Part shown: in pieces, positions 60,313-64,000 of the stretch
Layout of the letters: each line of letters begins with the position of its first letter
Numbering within the stretch: position 1 is the first letter of the stretch
NCBI RefSeq assembly: GCF_019511375.1
Contig: NZ_JAEUAO010000002.1
Coordinates: 1,054,001 to 1,118,000, forward strand
Source of the DNA: Rhizobium herbae
GTDB lineage: Bacteria > Pseudomonadota > Alphaproteobacteria > Rhizobiales > Rhizobiaceae
Length of the DNA: 64,000 bases
Direction: 5' to 3'
Notes under the pieces: generated by a model
Told to the model about the DNA's origin: nothing
The model's input: only the letters and a program-made list of their open reading frames with translations
The model's database searches: none
Program-made: the position numbers and the translations under genes

Positions 60313-60591
60313 TCAGCGCCTTGCCAGCAAACCGACGACGAAAGCGACGCCTGCGACTGCCAGCAGCGTTGATACGGGTTCTTCGCGGACACGCTCCTTC
60401 AACCGTTCGGTGAGCACCTCGGCCTCCGAGGTCACCACGGCCTTCGCCCCCGAGCGGATGGCTGAAACGGATTCCGTCAGCCGGGTAATCTCGGCGCGCA
60501 AGTCGGAGATCTGCGTGTCGAGATCGACCTTTGCGGCACTCGCTTCGACTTCGGCCTGGTTCGGTACCGATGCGAATTTCTTTTCGACCAT
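60313..60591 (-). CDS. DUF883/ElaB-like membrane-anchored stress protein
   Basis: The 92-residue protein has a charged helical N-terminal part likely to form coiled coil (VDLDTQISDLRAEITRLTES) and a C-terminal membrane segment preceded by the family motif: REEPVSTLLAVAGVAFVVGL ending LLARR. ElaB/YqjD-like tail-anchored proteins bind ribosomes or the membrane in stationary phase. AAGGAG precedes the ATG at 60591. A consensus EcfG-type promoter lies 30 bases upstream, so it is probably part of the general stress response. Confidence 0.83.
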   Translation of the reverse strand: MVEKKFASVPNQAEVEASAAKVDLDTQISDLRAEITRLTESVSAIRSGAKAVVTSEAEVLTERLKERVREEPVSTLLAVAGVAFVVGLLARR

Positions 60592-60620
60592 CTCATGGCT
60601 CCTTTTTCCAACGCCGTGAC

Positions 60621-60645
60621 AACGCGCCAGCCTGTCTTTGGTTCC
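60621..60645 (-). promoter_or_regulatory. EcfG-type promoter of the DUF883-like gene
   Basis: On the minus strand GGAAC (60645-60641) is followed after exactly 16 bases by CGTT (60624-60621), the consensus general-stress (EcfG/RpoE2) promoter of alphaproteobacteria. It lies 30 bases ahead of the start codon at 60591, giving a 5' leader of about 20 bases. Confidence 0.78.
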
Positions 60646-60700
60646 GGCGGTTTTTCGCGCATCACCGATCCGGGGGCAGGGCGTTCCCCGCCCGGTTTCG

Positions 60701-60725
60701 GGAACGAAGGGCGTGCTTTCGCGTT
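60701..60725 (+). promoter_or_regulatory. EcfG-type promoter of the SH3-protein gene
   Basis: GGAAC (60701-60705), 16 bases, then CGTT (60722-60725), pointing to the gene at 60851. It is divergent from, and 55 bases away from, the similar promoter on the other strand, so the two genes form a co-regulated pair. Confidence 0.75.
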
Positions 60726-60850
60726 TCTTTGGAAAGCACATGCGGTGTTGAACGATGCCATCTCAAAAAAGACATGAAAACAACGGTCTTTGCGCAAACA
60801 GGATGGATTCGACGGCGGCGTTGGCTGACGCCAGACAGGATGGAAACCGA

Positions 60851-61828
60851 ATGACGATACAACAGACGATGAAGGCCGCCGTGCTGGCGCTCGCAGCCTT
60901 GCTCCTGCCGGCCGCCGCACAGGCGACACCAGGCTTTGCTACCGCCAATGTCAATATGCGCTCGGGACCGAGCACGGCCTATCCGGCGGTCACCGTCATT
61001 CCGCTCGGCACGTCGGTGGAGATTCACGGCTGCCTCTCCGAAGTCCCCTGGTGCGACGTATCCTTTTATGAAGGCCGCGGCTGGGTCGCCTCCCGCTATG
61101 TCCAGGTCGAGTACGGGGAAAGCCTCGTTTATCTGGAGCCCTATTATTACGATACGCTCGGCATTCCGTTCGTGACCTTCGAAATTGGAAGCTATTGGGA
61201 TCGTTACTACCGCGACCGCGACTTCTACAGGGATCGGGATTATTATCGCGACCGTTACCGCAACCGCGATTACTACCGCCGCGATACGGACGGGGACCGC
61301 GATCAGCGCGATCGCCGCATCCGCCGCGACTATGAACGTTTCGATCGCGCGCGCCGCAGCGATGACGACGGGAGTTCCATCGAACAATCCCGCCGTGAGC
61401 GCATCGAGCGCCGGGAACGCGACGGTGATCGCGTCCGCGCCGAGCGCCAGCGCCGCGAGGAAGTTCGGGAATTCCGGGAAGCGGCTCGCGAGCGCGCCAT
61501 ACGCGAGCGCCGCTCACGCGACGACGATGGCAATATCGAACGTCCGCGCCGGGACCGCGATCGTCTCCGCGCCGAGCGCCAGCGCCGCGAGGAAATGCGG
61601 GAATTGCGCGGCACGCGCTCGCGTGACGGGGATCGTAGCCGCGCCGAGCGCCAGCGCCAGCGCCGCGAGGAAATGCGGGAATTGCGCGCCACGCGCTCGC
61701 GTGACGGGGATCGTAGCGCCGCCGAGCGCCAGCGCCGTGAGGAAATGCGGGAATTGCGCGGCGCGCGCTCGCGTGACGGGGATCGCCCGCGTCGACGTTG
61801 CCGGCCGGCCGACGACAACTGCAACTGA
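60851..61828 (+). CDS. Secreted SH3-domain protein with arginine-rich tandem repeats
   Basis: The 325-residue protein has a signal peptide (about 1-24, cleavage after AQA), a bacterial SH3 domain (ATANVNMRSGPSTAYPAVTV to GRGWVASRYVQVEYG, about 29-90), a short aromatic segment, and then a ~210-residue low-complexity region: YRDRD repeats followed by four units of the type RAERQRREEMRELRGTRSRD. The SH3 domain probably binds peptidoglycan, and the Arg/Glu/Asp-rich tail may be an intrinsically disordered or alpha-helical extension in the periplasm. An EcfG-type promoter lies 126 bases upstream. The ATG at 60851 lacks a strong binding site, but upstream starts would not give a signal peptide at the N-terminus. 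Confidence 0.82.
   Translation: MTIQQTMKAAVLALAALLLPAAAQATPGFATANVNMRSGPSTAYPAVTVIPLGTSVEIHGCLSEVPWCDVSFYEGRGWVASRYVQVEYGESLVYLEPYYYDTLGIPFVTFEIGSYWDRYYRDRDFYRDRDYYRDRYRNRDYYRRDTDGDRDQRDRRIRRDYERFDRARRSDDDGSSIEQSRRERIERRERDGDRVRAERQRREEVREFREAARERAIRERRSRDDDGNIERPRRDRDRLRAERQRREEMRELRGTRSRDGDRSRAERQRQRREEMRELRATRSRDGDRSAAERQRREEMRELRGARSRDGDRPRRRCRPADDNCN
61560..61795 (+). repeat. Tandem in-frame repeats in the SH3-protein gene
   Basis: Units of roughly 70-80 bases containing GCCGAGCGCCAGCGCCGCGA and GGAAATGCGGGAATTGCGCG, then CACGCTCGCGTGACGGGGAT-like sequence, repeat three to four times with small insertions (one unit has an extra six bases, CGCCAG). They encode the AERQRREEMRELRG(T/A)RSRDGD blocks. 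High identity between units at base level implies recent duplication or gene conversion. Confidence 0.85.
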
Positions 61829-62204
61829 CCGGTTTCTCACAAGCATTGCGACGGGCGGCTTGCGGGCCGCCCATTCTGCGATCTGATGCACCCCGTGGCC
61901 CAGGCGATATCCTGCAGCACTGCGCGTAAACATGCCCTGAGGGCGTGCTTGGCGATCGGTAAACGAAATGTTAACCACGTCGCTGTACTCTTCCTCAATC
62001 ATTCAGCCATGATCGGCAGGGTCGGCTTGAACAGTGTCAATGCCAGTGTTTTCAGCGCTTTGGCGTGATTGACACTGGCGGCGGCCACGGGTTTCGAATT
62101 GGCGCCCTGCGATTTTGCCTGAGAGTTCGATATCCCTGCGGATGAGCGGAAAGACCGTTTGTCCGAAATCGGGACAGTGGTGTGCGTACGAGTGGGTGGT
62201 ATCC
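61829..62204. other. Intergenic region between SH3-protein and DUF2336 genes
   Basis: This 376-base stretch holds no convincing coding frame. AGTGTCAAT (62033-62041) and ATTGACACT (62068-62076) form a nine-base inverted repeat around a GCCAGTG/GGC-containing spacer, which might be an operator or hairpin of the DUF2336 transcript. The promoter of the DUF2336 gene must lie here. Confidence 0.45.
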
Positions 62205-63254
62205 GTGGCGGACCGGTTTCGTGAGTTGGAAAGGCCGCAGGCAGGACGACTGAAGGACGTTGTCCTGATGGCGACCGTGACCGGTTTCGAGGGATTGCGC
62301 CATCCGCGCAGGTCCGACCTCAAGCAATTTGCCGAACTGTTCGAACCGCTGTTTGCCGCCTCCAGCGACGAAGCCCGTCGCCAGGCCGCCGCCGCTCTCT
62401 CGCAATGCCCGCACGTGCCGCAATCGGTGGCGCTCGTCATCGGCAACGCGCCGATTTCCATTGCCGCGATTTTCCTCACCCGCTCGACCTCGGTCGACGA
62501 CGCAACCCTCTTGCAGATCATCCGTGCCCAGGGTCCGGCCCACGCCACCGCGATTGCCCGGCGCGAAAACCTGTCGGTCAATGTCGTCGATGCGCTGGTC
62601 GAGCGCCGTCAGATGGCCAGTGGCCCCGTCAGACCACTCGACGTGCCGGCCGCGGCGGACAGGCGCCTGTCGGAGGCCGTCGCGTCGGACATGACCACGG
62701 CGAAGCTGCGTCGTGAAGAAAAACTGCGCGGCGACATCAAGGCGCTGGCCCGCGCAACCAGACAGGAGCCGCCGGCCGGTCCCGCCCTTGAACCGCTGAG
62801 CCCGCTCCACGAGGCGCTTCTTGTCCGCTTCGCCCGCTCCGGCGAGGCCAATCTTTTCGCCGCCAGCCTTGCGGCCGCCCTGTCGACCAGCCCGGAGCTC
62901 GGCGAGCGCATCCTGCTCGATGTCTCCGGCCAGCATCTTGCCATCGCGCTGACGGCGCTCGGCATGAGGCGCGAAGACAGCCTCTTCGTGCTCGGCTCGC
63001 TTTATCCGGATCTGGCAGAACGCTTGGGCGGCACCACGCGTAGCGAAGCCCTCCTGTCGTCGCTCACCCCAGAAGCGAGCCACGTCCGCCTGCAGGCCTG
63101 GCTGCGCACCGACGAGGAACAGGCGGGGGCCGAACACCTGCCCTATCTTGCGCCCGAGCGCGGCGCCGATCCGCGCCGGTTGCCGGCCGCCAGGGAAACC
63201 ACCCCACGCGGCAGCACGTTGCCGCAGCAGCAGGCTTTCGGCCGCAGGCGTTGA
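62205..63254 (+). CDS. DUF2336 domain protein
   Basis: The 349-residue, helix-rich protein matches DUF2336: VADRFRELERPQAGRLKDVV then TVTGFEGLRHPRRSDLKQFA, and repeated HEAT-like helical pairs (LFEPLFAASSDEARRQAAAAL, LSQCPHVPQSVALVIGNAPI). Function unknown; common in Rhizobiales, sometimes near flagellar or cell-cycle genes. The start is uncertain: GTG at 62205 (chosen because homologues begin near this point), GTG at 62196 or ATG at 62142 are alternatives. None has a strong ribosome binding site. Confidence 0.78.
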   Translation: MADRFRELERPQAGRLKDVVLMATVTGFEGLRHPRRSDLKQFAELFEPLFAASSDEARRQAAAALSQCPHVPQSVALVIGNAPISIAAIFLTRSTSVDDATLLQIIRAQGPAHATAIARRENLSVNVVDALVERRQMASGPVRPLDVPAAADRRLSEAVASDMTTAKLRREEKLRGDIKALARATRQEPPAGPALEPLSPLHEALLVRFARSGEANLFAASLAAALSTSPELGERILLDVSGQHLAIALTALGMRREDSLFVLGSLYPDLAERLGGTTRSEALLSSLTPEASHVRLQAWLRTDEEQAGAEHLPYLAPERGADPRRLPAARETTPRGSTLPQQQAFGRRR

Positions 63255-63257
63255 ACG

Positions 63258-63605
63258 TCAGCCGTCCTTTTCGGCGGCGACATCGAACAGGTCGCCGCGG
63301 CTCTCGACCTCGATTTCCACAACCCAGCAATCCGGATCGAAGCGGATCTCGCGGGCAATCGCCTGTTCGACCGTCTCGCCGTCCGCCTCCTGCAGCCGGA
63401 TCTCGAACAGGCGGCCCGGCACCGGACCATCGAAAAAACTCTGCGGCGCCGGGGCATAGAGCGTTTCCGTGCCAAGCCGCGACCGCTGCCGGATGAAAAT
63501 CGCCCCGGCCTCTTCGGCGCCCTTGCGCAGCACGGCCGCATAGCCGCCGAGGTTGAAGACCCGGCGCAGCAGAGCGGAGACGAAGAGTTCGGATTTCAGA
63601 CGCAT
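63258..63605 (-). CDS. DUF1491 family protein
   Basis: The 115-residue protein begins MRLKSELFVSALLRRVFNLG and continues AAVLRKGAEEAGAIFIRQRS, the DUF1491 pattern, and ends with a WVVEIEVESRGDLFDVAAEK segment. Function unknown; restricted mostly to alphaproteobacteria. The ATG at 63605 is the natural start, although no strong binding site precedes it. It is convergent with the DUF2336 gene, three bases from its stop codon. Confidence 0.88.
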   Translation of the reverse strand: MRLKSELFVSALLRRVFNLGGYAAVLRKGAEEAGAIFIRQRSRLGTETLYAPAPQSFFDGPVPGRLFEIRLQEADGETVEQAIAREIRFDPDCWVVEIEVESRGDLFDVAAEKDG

Positions 63606-63663
63606 GGCAGGCAGATACACCGGGGCGGGCTGCGGCGCAAATGGGGTGGCGATTGCTGGCATC

Positions 63664-63763
63664 CGGCGAGGGGGACGGCTGGCACCGAGATCGCCGAGAA
63701 ACCCCTCATCGCCTCGCATGCGCTCGGCACTTCTCCCCGGCGGGGAGAAGAGGCAGCAAGCCG
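63664..63763. repeat. RIME-like intergenic element, copy 7, left-truncated
   Basis: GGGGGACGGCTGGCACCGAG, CCCCTCATCGCCTCGCATGC and CTTCTCCCCGGCGGGGAGAA match the right two-thirds of the 14826-type element; the left palindrome is missing. It lies upstream of the DUF1491 gene. Confidence 0.85.
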
Positions 63764-63816
63764 CAAACGCCCACACTCCATATGGGACAGCACTGCCGCT
63801 TGCCGGGGCAGGATTA

Positions 63817-63863
63817 CTGCATGATTCCTTAAATCGGAATCGATCTAAGGAGGAAATTGCAGG
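63817..63863. repeat. Intergenic repeat with CTGCATGATTCCTTAAATCGG motif
   Basis: CTGCATGATTCCTTAAATCG, GAATCGATCTAAGGAGG and TTGCAG form an interrupted palindrome (CCTTAAATCGG/CGATCTAAGG). It resembles a repeat frequent in Rhizobium intergenic regions (CTGCAT...TTTAAGGA...TGCAG). Confidence 0.6.
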
Positions 63864-63905
63864 GTGAGGGTGAGGAGTTTCGGTAGTCCCCGCTGGCGCA
63901 ACACC

Positions 63906-64000
63906 TCAGAGCGCGCCGATTTCCTTCATCTTCTTCAGCACCTTGTCGCTCGGCTGGCCGGTTTCGGGCAGACGGTAGTGCTTTTCGAAATGTCGGATGG
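63906..64000 (-). CDS. C-terminal end of a probable peptidoglycan-binding domain protein (5' partial)
   Basis: Only the last 30 codons are in the window. They read IRHFEKHYRLPETGQPSDKV, LKKMKEIGAL, then TGA (63908-63906). The pattern FEKHYRLPETGQPSDKVLKKM fits the C-terminal repeat of PG_binding_1 (peptidoglycan-binding) domains, in which a helix, a Gly turn and a further helix recur. The rest of the gene lies beyond the right edge, so domain content and start cannot be given. Confidence 0.6.
   Translation of the reverse strand, partial: IRHFEKHYRLPETGQPSDKVLKKMKEIGAL

Overview
The window is GC-rich alphaproteobacterial DNA, most likely a chromosome or chromid of a member of the Rhizobiaceae (Rhizobium/Agrobacterium/Ensifer/Shinella group). 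The basis is gene content and repeats: a MucR/Ros zinc-finger regulator, a seven-gene Mrp (Pha) antiporter operon, DUF2336, DUF1491 and DUF6456 proteins, EcfG-type (GGAAC-N16-CGTT) promoters, and many RIME-like palindromic intergenic elements. No rRNA, tRNA, CRISPR array, transposase or phage gene was recognised. The species cannot be named from the sequence alone.

Layout. 1-1.07 kb: the 3' end of an AT-richer accessory gene with nuclease-like and ImmA/IrrE metalloprotease parts. 1.3-7.2 kb: a MYG1-family hydrolase, a membrane ClpP-like protease paired with a coiled-coil membrane protein, superoxide dismutase, a small hydrolase and an Lrp regulator. 7.4-21.8 kb: a large locus for catabolism of four-carbon sugar acids (tetronates). 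It holds a FadR-type regulator, denD, an SDR, a complete sugar-type ABC importer, otnC, a LacI regulator with three operator copies, an MFS transporter, ltnD, otnI and otnK. D-erythronate (via DenD) or L-threonate (via LtnD) would be oxidised to 2-oxotetronate, isomerised by OtnI, phosphorylated by OtnK and decarboxylated by OtnC to dihydroxyacetone phosphate. The locus appears to have two separately regulated arms with two kinds of importer.

22-33 kb: a WYL regulator, a LysE exporter, two c-type cytochromes, a hicAB toxin-antitoxin locus with a second decayed hicA, a GNAT acetyltransferase preceded by what looks like a complete aromatic-amino-acid transcription attenuator, a class A beta-lactamase, SelO, a TadG-like protein and a homocysteine S-methyltransferase. 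33-50 kb: a TetR regulator, two class III adenylate cyclases of different architecture, oligopeptidase B, a chemoreceptor, an ECF42-type sigma factor with its YCII/DGPF partner, a Zur-box-preceded but frameshifted aztD, a VOC protein with a Tat leader, a universal stress protein, a peroxiredoxin-like protein and a hemolysin-III protein.

50-64 kb: msrB, the mrpABCDEFG operon with overlapping genes, mucR with a long structured leader, a DnaA-domain-IV-like protein overlapping a DUF6456 protein, a divergent pair of stress genes each with an EcfG-type promoter (a DUF883/ElaB-like protein and a secreted SH3 protein with arginine-rich repeats), DUF2336 and DUF1491 proteins, and the end of a probable peptidoglycan-binding protein running off the window.
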